The translations under genes and the position numbers were made by a program. DNA of 64,000 nt from Pseudooceanicola algae (lineage in GTDB: Bacteria; Pseudomonadota; Alphaproteobacteria; Rhodobacterales; Rhodobacteraceae), in NCBI RefSeq assembly GCF_003590145.2, contig NZ_CP060436.1, positions 2,981,001-3,045,000 of the forward strand, given 5' to 3'. The first letter of the stretch is position 1. Each line of letters opens with the position of its first letter. The notes below the pieces were generated by a model. The model saw only the letters and a list, made by a program, of their open reading frames with translations, did no database searches and had not been told where the DNA came from. This document shows positions 16,133 to 24,381 of the stretch, in pieces.

Positions 16133-17122
16133 ATGTCGAAATTGATCATGAACCGCCGCCGCCTGCTGGCCACCGGTGCCGCCTTCGGCACCGTCCCGCT
16201 GTTCGCACCGGCCCTGCGCGCCCAGACCGCGCCGATCAAGGTGGCGGGCATCCATGCCTCGCCGGTCGAGAACGCCTGGAACTCTGTCCTGCACGCGGCC
16301 ATGGTCGCCGCCGATGCGGAAGGGGTGATCGAATACAGCTTCTCCGAAGGGGTCTCGGCCACGGATTACCCGCGCGCGATGCGGGAATATGCCGAAGCGG
16401 GCAATGCGCTGATCGTGGGCGAAGCCTATGCGGTGGAACGCGAAGCCCGCGTCGTGGCGGCGGATTACCCGGACACCGCCTTCTTCCTCGGCTCCTCGGG
16501 CGAGGCATCGGGCGACAACTTTGGTGTCTTCGGCACCTGGAACTGGGAAGCGGCCTATCTGTGCGGCATGTTGGCCGGGGCGATGACCACCAGCGGAACC
16601 GTGGGCTCGGTCGGTGCGATCCCGATCCCCGAGGTCAACATGCTGATCAACGGCTTTGCCGATGGCGCCAAGGCGACGAACCCCGATGTGATCCACCTGG
16701 TCAGCTTCATCGGCACCTTCTTCGATCCGCCCAAGGCCCGCGAAGCCGGTCTGGCCCTGATCGACAGCGGCGCGGACATCCTGTTCGGCGAACGGATCGG
16801 CACGGCCGACGCGGCTCAGGAACGCGGGATCATGGCCGTGGGGTCGATGATCGACTACACGCCGCGCTATCCCGAAACGGTCTTTGCCAATGCCATGTGG
16901 TCCTTCCGTCCGCTGCTGGACCTTGCGCTGGCCGATGTGGCCGCGGGCAACCCGGTAGCGCGCAACTACACGCCCGAAAGCCTGATGCAGAACGGCGGCA
17001 ACGATATCTTCCTGGTCGAAGGCTCTGCCCCCGAGGCGGCCGTGAAGCAGATGATGGATGTGCGCGAAGCCATCATTGCCGGCACCTTCGACGTGCCGCG
17101 CAACTTTGACGAACCGGCCTGA
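16133..17122 (+). CDS. BMP family ABC transporter substrate-binding protein
   Basis: Binding protein of 329 residues in the BMP (basic membrane protein, PnrA/BmpA) family, whose characterised members bind purine or other nucleosides. The N-terminus 'NRRRLLATGAAFGTVP' is a Tat-type signal with cleavage near ALRAQT. The BMP fold is recognisable by the 'GSVGAIPIPEVN' and 'GSMIDYTP' segments. A strong GGAGA sits seven bases before the ATG. It is the first gene of an operon with an amidase, a double ATPase and two permeases, preceded by a RutR-like palindrome. A hairpin follows its stop. Confidence 0.9.
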   Translation: MSKLIMNRRRLLATGAAFGTVPLFAPALRAQTAPIKVAGIHASPVENAWNSVLHAAMVAADAEGVIEYSFSEGVSATDYPRAMREYAEAGNALIVGEAYAVEREARVVAADYPDTAFFLGSSGEASGDNFGVFGTWNWEAAYLCGMLAGAMTTSGTVGSVGAIPIPEVNMLINGFADGAKATNPDVIHLVSFIGTFFDPPKAREAGLALIDSGADILFGERIGTADAAQERGIMAVGSMIDYTPRYPETVFANAMWSFRPLLDLALADVAAGNPVARNYTPESLMQNGGNDIFLVEGSAPEAAVKQMMDVREAIIAGTFDVPRNFDEPA

Positions 17123-17131
17123 ACAGGCCCC

Positions 17132-17153
17132 GGCCCGGCATCCGTGCCGGGCC
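17132..17153 (+). terminator. intercistronic hairpin after the BMP gene
   Basis: GGCCCGGCA (17132-17140) pairs perfectly with TGCCGGGCC (17145-17153) around a TCCG loop, ten bases after the stop. As with the 8549 hairpin, it probably protects the binding-protein mRNA or attenuates read-through rather than stopping transcription fully. Confidence 0.5.
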
Positions 17154-17178
17154 ATTGACCGGAGGTCCCTTGGACAGG

Positions 17179-18546
17179 ATGAACGCCGCGCCTTCGGACG
17201 CGACAGAACTGGCAGGCAACATCGCCTCGGGTGCCATATCGGCGCGCGGGGCGATGACGCTTGCGCTGACCCACGCGACAGCCTGTGGCAATCTGGGCGC
17301 GATCAGCTGGCAGAACGCCGGGGCGGCGGAGCTTTCCGCGACCGGCGCGGGGCCCTTTGCCGGGGTGCCGCTGCTGGTCAAGGATCTGGGCGGGCCCTTC
17401 GCGGGCATTCCGCTGCGGCTTGGCTCTGCCGCTTTTGCCGGGGATGCAGGGCTGGGGGACAGCGACCTTGCGGCGCGGTTCCGCGCGGCCGGTTTCGTTG
17501 CCTTCGGGGCCACCACGGTGCCCGAACTTGGCCTGTCACTGGCCTCTGAACCCGTGGTCGGGCCGGTTTGCCGCAACCCGCTGAACCCGGCGCTGTCCCC
17601 GGGCGGGTCATCGGGCGGTGCGGCGGCGGCAGTGGCGGCGGGGATCGTGCCGCTGGCCCATGCGACGGATGCGGGCGGCTCGATCCGGGTGCCGGCGGCG
17701 GCTTGCGGGCTGGTGGGGCTGAAACCTTCGCTTGGCGCGATGCCCGGCGGGCCGGGGTTCGGCAATGCCCTTGGCGGGATCGCGTCGGAATTCGCGGTGA
17801 CGCGCAGCCTGCGGGACGCGCGCGCGCTTTGGCCCTGCCTTGCGGGGCAGGCCCGCGGCCCTGTGCCGGATCCGGCGCAATTGCCTGAAGGGGTCGGACT
17901 GACCATCGGGCTGGTCGCCGACACCGACGATATCGTCCCCGACCGGCAGGCGGTTCTTGCCGAAGCTGCCCGAACGCTGGAGGCCGCGGGCCACAAGGTC
18001 ATCGACCTTTCCGCCCGCCAGCTGGCACCGATCCGCAGCATCTGTGACCGGGTCTTTGACACCTATGTCTCGGTCAACCTGGCCGCAGCCTTTGCCGAAG
18101 ACCCCGTGCCGGATCTGGTCGAGCCGCTGACCCGCGCCTTCCTGGCCCGTGGCCGGGCGATCGGCGCGCCGCAGCTTTGGAACATGATGACCGAGGCGAC
18201 GCAGGCCAGCCATGCCCTTTGGCGGATCTTCGATCAGGTGGATATCCTGCTGACCCCGATGCTGGCCTCGGCCCCGTTGCCGCTGGGCTCCTTCCCGACC
18301 GATCACGCCGACGTGGACCTGCACCTGTCGCGCATGTCCGCTTTCGCGCCTTATGCGACGCTGGCAAATGTCACAGGCGCGCCCGCCTTGACCCTGCCCT
18401 TTGGTGCGGATGCCGAGGGCCTGCCCTTGCCGGTGCAGCTGATCGCGCCGATGGGCGGTGACCTGCGGCTGCTGGCCCTGGCCGATGCGCTGGAATGCGA
18501 AGGCCGCTGGCAGCATCCCTTCCCGGTTTTCGGAGGCCCCCGATGA
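17179..18546 (+). CDS. amidase (amidase signature family)
   Basis: Amidase-signature hydrolase of about 455 residues. The Ser-cisSer-Lys triad is visible: Lys in PLLVKDLGG, the cis-Ser in SPGGSSGG, and the nucleophile Ser in the DAGGSIRVPAA segment. The start is uncertain: GGAGG at 17161-17165 precedes a TTG at 17170 (four-base spacing) and the ATG at 17179 (13-base spacing); I chose the ATG. The gene lies between the BMP binding protein and the ATPase and overlaps the latter by ATGA, so its substrate is probably carried by this transporter. An amide such as a ureide, a carbamoyl compound or a nicotinamide-like base would fit, but the sequence does not decide. Confidence 0.85.
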   Translation: MNAAPSDATELAGNIASGAISARGAMTLALTHATACGNLGAISWQNAGAAELSATGAGPFAGVPLLVKDLGGPFAGIPLRLGSAAFAGDAGLGDSDLAARFRAAGFVAFGATTVPELGLSLASEPVVGPVCRNPLNPALSPGGSSGGAAAAVAAGIVPLAHATDAGGSIRVPAAACGLVGLKPSLGAMPGGPGFGNALGGIASEFAVTRSLRDARALWPCLAGQARGPVPDPAQLPEGVGLTIGLVADTDDIVPDRQAVLAEAARTLEAAGHKVIDLSARQLAPIRSICDRVFDTYVSVNLAAAFAEDPVPDLVEPLTRAFLARGRAIGAPQLWNMMTEATQASHALWRIFDQVDILLTPMLASAPLPLGSFPTDHADVDLHLSRMSAFAPYATLANVTGAPALTLPFGADAEGLPLPVQLIAPMGGDLRLLALADALECEGRWQHPFPVFGGPR

Positions 18547-20075
18547 AGGTTCTCGAGCTCGACAACATCACCAAGCGCTTCGGCGCTGTCAGCGCGAACG
18601 AAGATGTCTCGCTTCACCTCGACAAGGGCGAGATCGTCGCGCTTCTGGGGGAAAACGGCGCGGGCAAGACGACGCTGATGTCGATCCTTTTCGGCCACTA
18701 CACCGCCGACACGGGCGAGGTCCGGGTCGAGGGCGCGGCCCTGCCGCCGGGCAAGCCGCGTGCCGCGATCCGCGCCGGCGTCGGCATGGTGCATCAGCAT
18801 TTTGCCCTGTCCCCCAACCTGACGGTGCTGGAAAACGTCATGACCGGCACGGAATCCCTGTGGAAGCTGCGCTCTGACAGGGGCGCGGCGCGGACAAAGC
18901 TGGCTGGTCTGGCGACGCGGTTCGGGCTGAAGGTGGACCCGGACGCCCGCGTGTCGGACCTGTCGGTCGGGGAATGCCAGCGGGTCGAGATCCTGAAGGC
19001 GCTCTACAACGATGCCCGCATCCTGATCCTGGATGAACCCACCGCCGTCCTGACCGCACAGGAGGCCGAAAGCCTGTTTGCCACCTTGCGCGAAATGGCT
19101 GCCAAGGGCCTGTCGCTGATCTTCATCAGCCACAAGCTGCACGAGGTCATGGCCGGGGCAGACCGTGTCGTCGTGTTGCGCCGGGGCCGCGTGGTGGCCG
19201 AGCGGCGGACCGAGGCGACCTCGAAGGAAGAGCTTGCCGAGCTGATGGTGGGCCGTGCGGTCAAACGCCCTGAACGGGCGCCGGCAACCCCCGGCGACGT
19301 GCTGCTTGAGGGCGTGAACCTGGCGCTCGGCGGGCGTGGCGGGGCGTCTTTGCAGGGGGTGAACTTTCGCCTGCATGCACGTGAAACGCTGGGTATCATC
19401 GGGGTGTCGGGCAATGGGCAGACGACGCTGGCCGGTCTGGTCTCGGGGCTTTATCCGCCCGATGGCGGGGCGCTGCTGATCCGCGGGGAAAGCCCGGCGA
19501 AGCACGACGTCCCCCATGCGATGGCCGCCGGGGTGGGGCGCATCCCCGAGGATCGCAATGCCGAAGGCGCGATCGGAGACATGACGATCTGGGAAAACAC
19601 GGTGCTGGAACGGCTCTGGGATACAGAGTTTGCCGGGCGTGGCGTGGTGAAACGTGCCGCCGCCCGCGCCGCGACCGAGGAAATCCTGCGCGATTACGAT
19701 GTGCGGGGCGCTGTGGTCGATGGCCGCATCCGCCTGCTGTCCGGGGGCAATATGCAAAAGCTGATCCTCGGCCGCGTGTTGCGGGCCCGGCCCGAGATCC
19801 TTGTGGCGGCCCAGCCCGGTCGGGGTCTGGACGAAGGCGCCATCGCCGGAGTCCATGAACGCCTGCTCGAGGCCCGCGATGCCGGGGCCGGGGTACTGCT
19901 GATTTCCGAGGACCTCGAAGAGGTCATGGCCCTGTCCGACCGCATCCAGGCGATTGTCGGTGGCCGACTGTCCCCGGCCATTCCGACCGAGCGCGCCGAT
20001 GCGCGCCTGCTGGGGTTGATGATGGCGGGTGACTGGTCCGCCGCCCGTGAACTAGAGGCCGAATATGCGCTTTGA
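18543..20075 (+). CDS. ABC transporter ATP-binding protein, double-ATPase (BMP/nucleoside type)
   Basis: A 510-residue protein with two ABC domains, as in sugar and BMP-type nucleoside importers (NupA/YufO-like). The first domain has Walker A 'GENGAGKTTLMS', a signature VSDLSVGECQRVEILKAL and ILILDEPTAVLT. The second domain is degenerate: its Walker A reads GVSGNGQTTLAG, its signature LLSGGNMQKLILGRVL, and the Walker B position reads ILVAAQPGRGLD instead of a DEP-type motif, so it lacks the catalytic Glu and probably hydrolyses ATP poorly. This asymmetry is usual for the family. It overlaps the amidase by ATGA and the next permease by 11 bases. Confidence 0.93.
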   Translation: MKVLELDNITKRFGAVSANEDVSLHLDKGEIVALLGENGAGKTTLMSILFGHYTADTGEVRVEGAALPPGKPRAAIRAGVGMVHQHFALSPNLTVLENVMTGTESLWKLRSDRGAARTKLAGLATRFGLKVDPDARVSDLSVGECQRVEILKALYNDARILILDEPTAVLTAQEAESLFATLREMAAKGLSLIFISHKLHEVMAGADRVVVLRRGRVVAERRTEATSKEELAELMVGRAVKRPERAPATPGDVLLEGVNLALGGRGGASLQGVNFRLHARETLGIIGVSGNGQTTLAGLVSGLYPPDGGALLIRGESPAKHDVPHAMAAGVGRIPEDRNAEGAIGDMTIWENTVLERLWDTEFAGRGVVKRAAARAATEEILRDYDVRGAVVDGRIRLLSGGNMQKLILGRVLRARPEILVAAQPGRGLDEGAIAGVHERLLEARDAGAGVLLISEDLEEVMALSDRIQAIVGGRLSPAIPTERADARLLGLMMAGDWSAARELEAEYAL

Positions 20076-21117
20076 AAGACGAGAGCACCCGCCGACCGCG
20101 CTGGTCCTGCTGGCGCCGGTGGGCGCCATACTGGCCGCGCTGCTGCTGTCGGGCGGGCTGATCGCCCTTGCCGGGGCCAATATGTTCGAAGCCTACGGGC
20201 TGATCCTGAAGGGGGCCTTCGGGTCGCGCCTTGGCGTGTCGGAGACCCTGACCCGGACCGTGCCGCTGATCCTGACCGGGCTGGCGGCGGCGGTGGCCTT
20301 TCGCGCGCGGCTCTGGAATATCGGGGCCGAGGGGCAGTTCTATGTCGGCGCGCTGGCGGTCGCGGCCTTCGGGACCGTGCCGGGGATCGCGGGTCTGCCG
20401 CCGGTCCTGGCCGTCCTGATGTGCCTGCTGGCCGGAGCCCTCGCGGGGATGGTCCTGTTGCTGGGGCCCCTTGGTCTGCGGCTGAAATTCGGCGTGGACG
20501 AGGTCGTGACCTCGCTTCTGCTGAACTTCGTCGCGCTGCTGTTCGTGTCGATGATGATCGAAGGCGCGATGAAGGACCCGCTGGCCTTTGGTTGGCCACA
20601 GTCCATTCCGGCGCCCGATTCCGCGCTGCTGCCCAAGCTGATGGCGCGGACCCGCCTTCATGCCGGCCTGCTGATCGCCGTGGTCATGGCCGTGGCGGTC
20701 TGGTGGATACAGGCCCGCACGGTCTTTGGCATGCGGTCGCGGGCGGCGGGGCTCAACCCGCGCGCTGCCGGGTTCGCCGGTGTCCCACTGGGCCGCACGC
20801 TGATCACCGTCGCCTGCCTTTCGGGCGGGCTGGCCGGTCTGGCCGGCGCGGTCGAGGTGCTGGGGGTCAAGGGCTATGTCACCACGGATCTCTCGCCCGG
20901 CTATGGTTATTCCGGGATCATCATCGCGATGCTGGCCAATCTTAACCCGCTGGGCGTCATCGCCGCGGCCCTGTTCAGCGCCGTGATGTTCGTCGGCGCG
21001 GATTCGATGAGCCGTGCCCTGTCGATCCCGTCCTATATCGCCGACGTCACCGTTGCCCTGTCGCTGCTGACCATGCTGGTGGCGATCTTCCTGACCCAGT
21101 ACCGGATCCGCAGATGA
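20065..21117 (+). CDS. ABC transporter permease (BMP/nucleoside type), first
   Basis: Permease of 350 residues of the BPD_transp_2 family (as in branched-chain amino acid, ribose and BMP systems) with eight to ten membrane helices. It starts inside the ATPase gene (11-base overlap) and ends in an ATGA overlap with the second permease. NupB/YufP-like proteins are the nearest recognisable group. Together with its partner it would form the channel for a nucleoside-like compound. Confidence 0.92.
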   Translation: MRFERREHPPTALVLLAPVGAILAALLLSGGLIALAGANMFEAYGLILKGAFGSRLGVSETLTRTVPLILTGLAAAVAFRARLWNIGAEGQFYVGALAVAAFGTVPGIAGLPPVLAVLMCLLAGALAGMVLLLGPLGLRLKFGVDEVVTSLLLNFVALLFVSMMIEGAMKDPLAFGWPQSIPAPDSALLPKLMARTRLHAGLLIAVVMAVAVWWIQARTVFGMRSRAAGLNPRAAGFAGVPLGRTLITVACLSGGLAGLAGAVEVLGVKGYVTTDLSPGYGYSGIIIAMLANLNPLGVIAAALFSAVMFVGADSMSRALSIPSYIADVTVALSLLTMLVAIFLTQYRIRR

Positions 21118-22055
21118 GCCAGCTTCTTGATATCCTGTCCTCTGTCGGCATGTGGGAAGCCGTCCTGCGCATCGCCACGCCGCTGATCTTCGGCACACTC
21201 GGCGTGCTGCTGTGCGAAAGGGTCGGTGTGCTGAACCTTGGTATCGAAGGCATCATGACCTTCGGCGCCATGGTCGGCTGGGTCACGGTCTATTCCGGCG
21301 GAGACCTCTGGACCGGCATGCTGGCCGCCGCTGTCGGTGGCGCGGCCTTCGGGTTGCTGCATGCACTGCTGACCGTGCCGCTGGGACTAAGCCAGCATGT
21401 CACCGGCCTTGGCATCACGCTGTTTGCCTCCAGCTTCGCCTATTACACCTTCCGCCTTGCGGTGCCCGTCGCCACGTCCCCCCCCACGGTCGACCCGTTC
21501 CGGCCCTGGCCGGTGCCGGTCCTGTCCGACATCCCCTTTGTCGGGCCGGTGCTGTTCAACCAGACGCCGCCGACCTACCTGGCGCTGGCGCTGGTCGCGC
21601 TGCTGGCCTGGGGGCTTTATCGCACCCCGCTGGGGCTGGCCCTGCGGATGACCGGGGAAAATCCCCATGCGGTCGAGGCCCAGGGGATTGACCCGGTCTG
21701 GCTGCGGATCTGCACGATCATGGCCGGATCGGCACTGATGGGTCTGGGCGGGGCGTTTCTGACGCTGGCGGCCTTCAACAGCTTCTTCCCGACCATGGTG
21801 CAGGGGCGTGGCTGGATCTGCGTGGCGCTGGTGGTCTTTGCCAGCTGGAAGCCGGGTCGGGCCCTGCTTGGCGCGCTGCTGTTCGCCTTCTTCGATGCCT
21901 TCCAGCTGCGCCTGCAGACGGTGGTCGAAGGGGTGCCCTATCAGTTGTTCCTGATGCTGCCCTATCTGCTGTCGATCCTGGCGCTGATCCTGATGGCACG
22001 GCGCGCCCGCGTGCCTCAGGCCCTGATGCAACCCTACCGGCGGGGGGAACGCTAG
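21114..22055 (+). CDS. ABC transporter permease (BMP/nucleoside type), second
   Basis: Permease of 313 residues, NupC/YufQ-like, BPD_transp_2 family. The typical 'ERVGVLNLGIEGIMTFGAM' start of this group is intact, as is the middle 'GLALRMTGENPHAVEAQGID'. Last gene of the BMP operon; a small hairpin (22108-22126) follows about 50 bases after its stop. Confidence 0.92.
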   Translation: MSQLLDILSSVGMWEAVLRIATPLIFGTLGVLLCERVGVLNLGIEGIMTFGAMVGWVTVYSGGDLWTGMLAAAVGGAAFGLLHALLTVPLGLSQHVTGLGITLFASSFAYYTFRLAVPVATSPPTVDPFRPWPVPVLSDIPFVGPVLFNQTPPTYLALALVALLAWGLYRTPLGLALRMTGENPHAVEAQGIDPVWLRICTIMAGSALMGLGGAFLTLAAFNSFFPTMVQGRGWICVALVVFASWKPGRALLGALLFAFFDAFQLRLQTVVEGVPYQLFLMLPYLLSILALILMARRARVPQALMQPYRRGER

Positions 22056-22107
22056 GCCAACAGCAGTCGCTTGCATTGGTCATGCCAATACCCGCAGACC
22101 TGATTGC

Positions 22108-22126
22108 GCCGCCAATCATGGGCGGC
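22108..22126 (+). terminator. hairpin after the BMP operon
   Basis: GCCGCC (22108-22113) pairs with GGCGGC (22121-22126) around AATCATG, between the convergent BMP permease and MarR genes. It is followed by TTCAATG, not by a T run, so termination is probable only by position. Confidence 0.35.
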
Positions 22127-22148
22127 TTCAATGCGAAGGCCACTTTTT

Positions 22149-22162
22149 CAAATGCGCATTTG
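22149..22162. repeat. perfect palindrome CAAATGCGCATTTG
   Basis: A 14-base perfect palindrome in the AT-rich 191-base gap between convergent genes. Related GCAAAT and ATTTGC words recur just downstream (22158-22184). Could be an operator for a dimeric regulator or part of a bidirectional terminator; its place between two stop codons makes an operator role less obvious. Confidence 0.4.
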
Positions 22163-22246
22163 CATTAGTTTACTTTACGCAAATTCAGCGGCATTCACGG
22201 CTGGCGCCAATGGGCGTTAATCCAGCTCTGGGTCAGTCGGGGGAAT

Positions 22247-22744
22247 TCAGGACCTGCCGCCGGTGTCATCCAGCATCTTGCAGATCAGATTTTTCAACTG
22301 AGCGGCCTCGTCAGGCAACAGCTTCTCCGTAATCAGATCCTGAAACAGGGCATTCCGCGCCGCTGCCGCCTGGCGGATGTTGCGCCCATGGTCCGTCAGC
22401 ACGACAGAAACCGACCGGGCGTCCTGTTGCGATGCAGCGCGGGCTACAAGGCTCTTGCGTTCCATCCGGCGCAGGGTGTCGCTGACCGTGTTGACATCCA
22501 ATGACACCGCCTGGCTCAGCACACGCTGAGACGCTCCGGGGTTCTGCTCGACAGCGATCATCAGGGTCAGTTGCCGAGAGGTGACCTCAAGGTCTTCATG
22601 GATCTGCGAGAAAAGGGATTCCGCGTGAAAATGCGACCGTCGAAGAAGATGCGACAGGGTCTCTTCAAAGGAATACGTGACCTCGACGGCCTGGGGGACG
22701 GGGGCTGGATCTGGGTTATCTGGCACGTTACCCACAAAATTCAT
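22247..22744 (-). CDS. MarR family transcriptional regulator
   Basis: Winged-helix MarR-type regulator of 165 residues. The DNA-binding core is readable: 'TSRQLTLMIAVEQNPGASQ', the recognition helix region 'LDVNTVSDTLRRMERKSLV', and the wing 'QQDARSVSVVLTDHGR'. MarR proteins are usually released from DNA by small aromatic ligands. It is convergent with the BMP operon and tandem with the Ldh-family gene upstream, about 300 bases away. An inverted repeat lies immediately in front of its start (22750-22773), suggesting autoregulation. Target genes are unknown. Confidence 0.87.
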   Translation of the reverse strand: MNFVGNVPDNPDPAPVPQAVEVTYSFEETLSHLLRRSHFHAESLFSQIHEDLEVTSRQLTLMIAVEQNPGASQRVLSQAVSLDVNTVSDTLRRMERKSLVARAASQQDARSVSVVLTDHGRNIRQAAAARNALFQDLITEKLLPDEAAQLKNLICKMLDDTGGRS

Positions 22745-22749
22745 TACGC

Positions 22750-22773
22750 TTCAGTACATATAAACGGACTGAA
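22750..22773. promoter_or_regulatory. inverted repeat in front of marR-like gene
   Basis: TTCAGT (22750-22755) and ACTGAA (22768-22773) with a 12-base spacer lie six bases before the regulator's start codon, inside an AT-rich stretch. The half-sites are 18 bases apart centre to centre, compatible with dimer binding. The rest of the 300-base gap to 23044 contains AT-rich sequence but no gene or clear promoter. Confidence 0.4.
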
Positions 22774-23044
22774 ATGATTACCGGTAAGAAAGATTGACCT
22801 GCAAGTTATCACGAGTCCTTGTTGCCAGTTATTCTTGTAAACAGGTATCTGTCAAATTCCATTTTCCTAAATGCAAATTTTGGCAAGTTTCCCCGGCGTC
22901 GCAGAGATTTTGTCCGCCAGAGGACCGTCGGCCGCGACGCAAGGTCGGGTCGATGGGGGTGGTGTTGCAGGTGAATGCCTTTGCGGGTCGTCGGCACGCC
23001 AGTGTCGCCGCCCGGTTTATCCGGAGCGGCACATCGGGGTGTTC

Positions 23045-24046
23045 CTAGCGTCCGAGGGCGTCGATCGTGGCCAGCAGGCCCTCGTCCACGGGGATGCCTT
23101 TTTCGGTGATTTCGGCGCGGATCTGCTGGCGCCGGCGACCTGGCAGGCGAGCGCCGTCCTGAGCTTCGATCTCGCCAGCCAGATCGGCGAACCGCTGGGT
23201 CGCATTGGCGCTGAAGACGCCTGCGTCGATGGCGATGATGGTCTGTCCCGTGGCCGGGGCAGGCCCCTCGGCATCCATGAAGCCCGATGATTCATAGCCG
23301 AAGTTGGCATTGTTCAGCCCGGCGCAAAGCATTTCGACCATGATGGCCAACGATGTTCCCTTGGCGTCGCCCATCGGCAGCATGGTTCCGCGCATCGCGG
23401 CCTTGGCATCGGTGGTCGGGTTGCCGTTTTCGTCCACTGCCCAGCCCTCGGGGATCGGTTCGCCGCGTTGCACCGCCGCCAGGATCTTGCCCCGCGCGAC
23501 CTTGGAGAGCGAGATGTCGACAACCACCGGATCGGCCCCGGCGATCGGCGCGGCAAAGGCAAGGGGGTCGGTGCCGTAAAGCGGTTTCGACCCCCCCCAT
23601 GGTGCCATTGAGGCCGGAGCATTGGCGGTCAGGATCGCCATGAGTCCCTGTTCAGCCAGTTTTTCCACCGGGATGCCCGCAACGCCGCAGTGATGCGACC
23701 GGGTCAGCCCGGCAATCGCGATCCCGTTGGCGCGCGCCGCTGCGGGCAGCCAGTCGAGCGCCAGATCGAGGGCCGGGTAGGCAAAGCCGAGGGCGGCATC
23801 GACGGCCAGGGCTCCGGGGCGCACAGCCTCGGCGGTCGGGGTTGCAAATCCGTCGACCTTGCCGATGAGGGATTGCTCCCCATAGGTCTGAACGCGACGC
23901 AGACCATGACCGAACTGGCCGGCAAGTTCGGCCCCCAGAAGGGCTTCGGCGACGGCTTCGGCATTGGGACGCGAGGTACGGCAGCGTATCATCGTGTCGA
24001 CGACAAGCCGGCGGGCATCGGTCAGGGAAAGGCGGAGGTCTGTCAT
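23045..24046 (-). CDS. Ldh family NAD(P)-dependent oxidoreductase
   Basis: Dehydrogenase of 333 residues in the malate/L-lactate dehydrogenase-like (YlbC/AllD, DpkA, ComC) family. Family hallmarks include 'GHGLRRVQTY', 'GIAIAGLTRSHHCGVAG' (a His used in catalysis), 'GTDPLAFAAP', 'VDISLSKVARGKI' and the late 'KGTSLAIMVEMLCAGL'. The ATG at 24046 has AAGGA upstream. Members reduce or oxidise 2-oxo/2-hydroxy acids: malate, lactate, ureidoglycolate (AllD), sulfolactate (ComC) or cyclic imines (DpkA). An ureidoglycolate dehydrogenase role is thinkable given the ureide genes 32 kb away, but the sequence alone does not decide. Confidence 0.82.
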   Translation of the reverse strand: MTDLRLSLTDARRLVVDTMIRCRTSRPNAEAVAEALLGAELAGQFGHGLRRVQTYGEQSLIGKVDGFATPTAEAVRPGALAVDAALGFAYPALDLALDWLPAAARANGIAIAGLTRSHHCGVAGIPVEKLAEQGLMAILTANAPASMAPWGGSKPLYGTDPLAFAAPIAGADPVVVDISLSKVARGKILAAVQRGEPIPEGWAVDENGNPTTDAKAAMRGTMLPMGDAKGTSLAIMVEMLCAGLNNANFGYESSGFMDAEGPAPATGQTIIAIDAGVFSANATQRFADLAGEIEAQDGARLPGRRRQQIRAEITEKGIPVDEGLLATIDALGR

Positions 24047-24381
24047 GGAAAATTCCTTGGAGTCGGGCCGACTTGTGCAGGCTGGCAAGAGGAGGTCAAG
24101 ACCTGCACCGGCAGGATGCCATTGTTTCGCCGACATGGCTTCCGGTGTGAGGACGCAAGGGCCAACTTGCGAGCGATGGGGGGTGACGCGGCGGCGGATA
24201 TGGGGCTCTGCCCCCGCGCTGCGCGCTCCCCCGGGATATTTGGAACAGGGAAACGGGGGGGGGGCGCAGGCGGGGGGGCTGGTGCCGCGGATACGGATCA
24301 GGCTTGGCATCGGTATCGGTTTGAATCGTTTTGCGGATCCCGGTGCTTTTCGGAGCGGTCTTGGAGTTGTATAGCTGCTCC
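24047..24381. other. 335-base divergent gap with a dispersed repeat
   Basis: No gene recognised between the Ldh-family gene (minus) and mtgA (plus). The notable content is one copy of the window's GC-rich repeat at 24202-24256. The last 80 bases are less GC-rich and probably hold the mtgA promoter, though I see no canonical boxes. Confidence 0.6.
24202..24256 (+). repeat. dispersed intergenic repeat, copy A
   Basis: Begins with a GGGGCTCTGCCCC hairpin, continues with a GC-rich palindromic middle, and ends in CCCCCGGGATATTT followed by GGAACAGGGAAACGG. The same layout occurs at 25895, 25973 (reverse), 28251, 45027 and 63526. Confidence 0.75.

Noticed and set aside
24235-24275. CRISPR-like or tandem repeat in the G-rich stretch
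   Set aside because: Only homopolymeric G runs and one copy of the dispersed repeat; no regular spacing.
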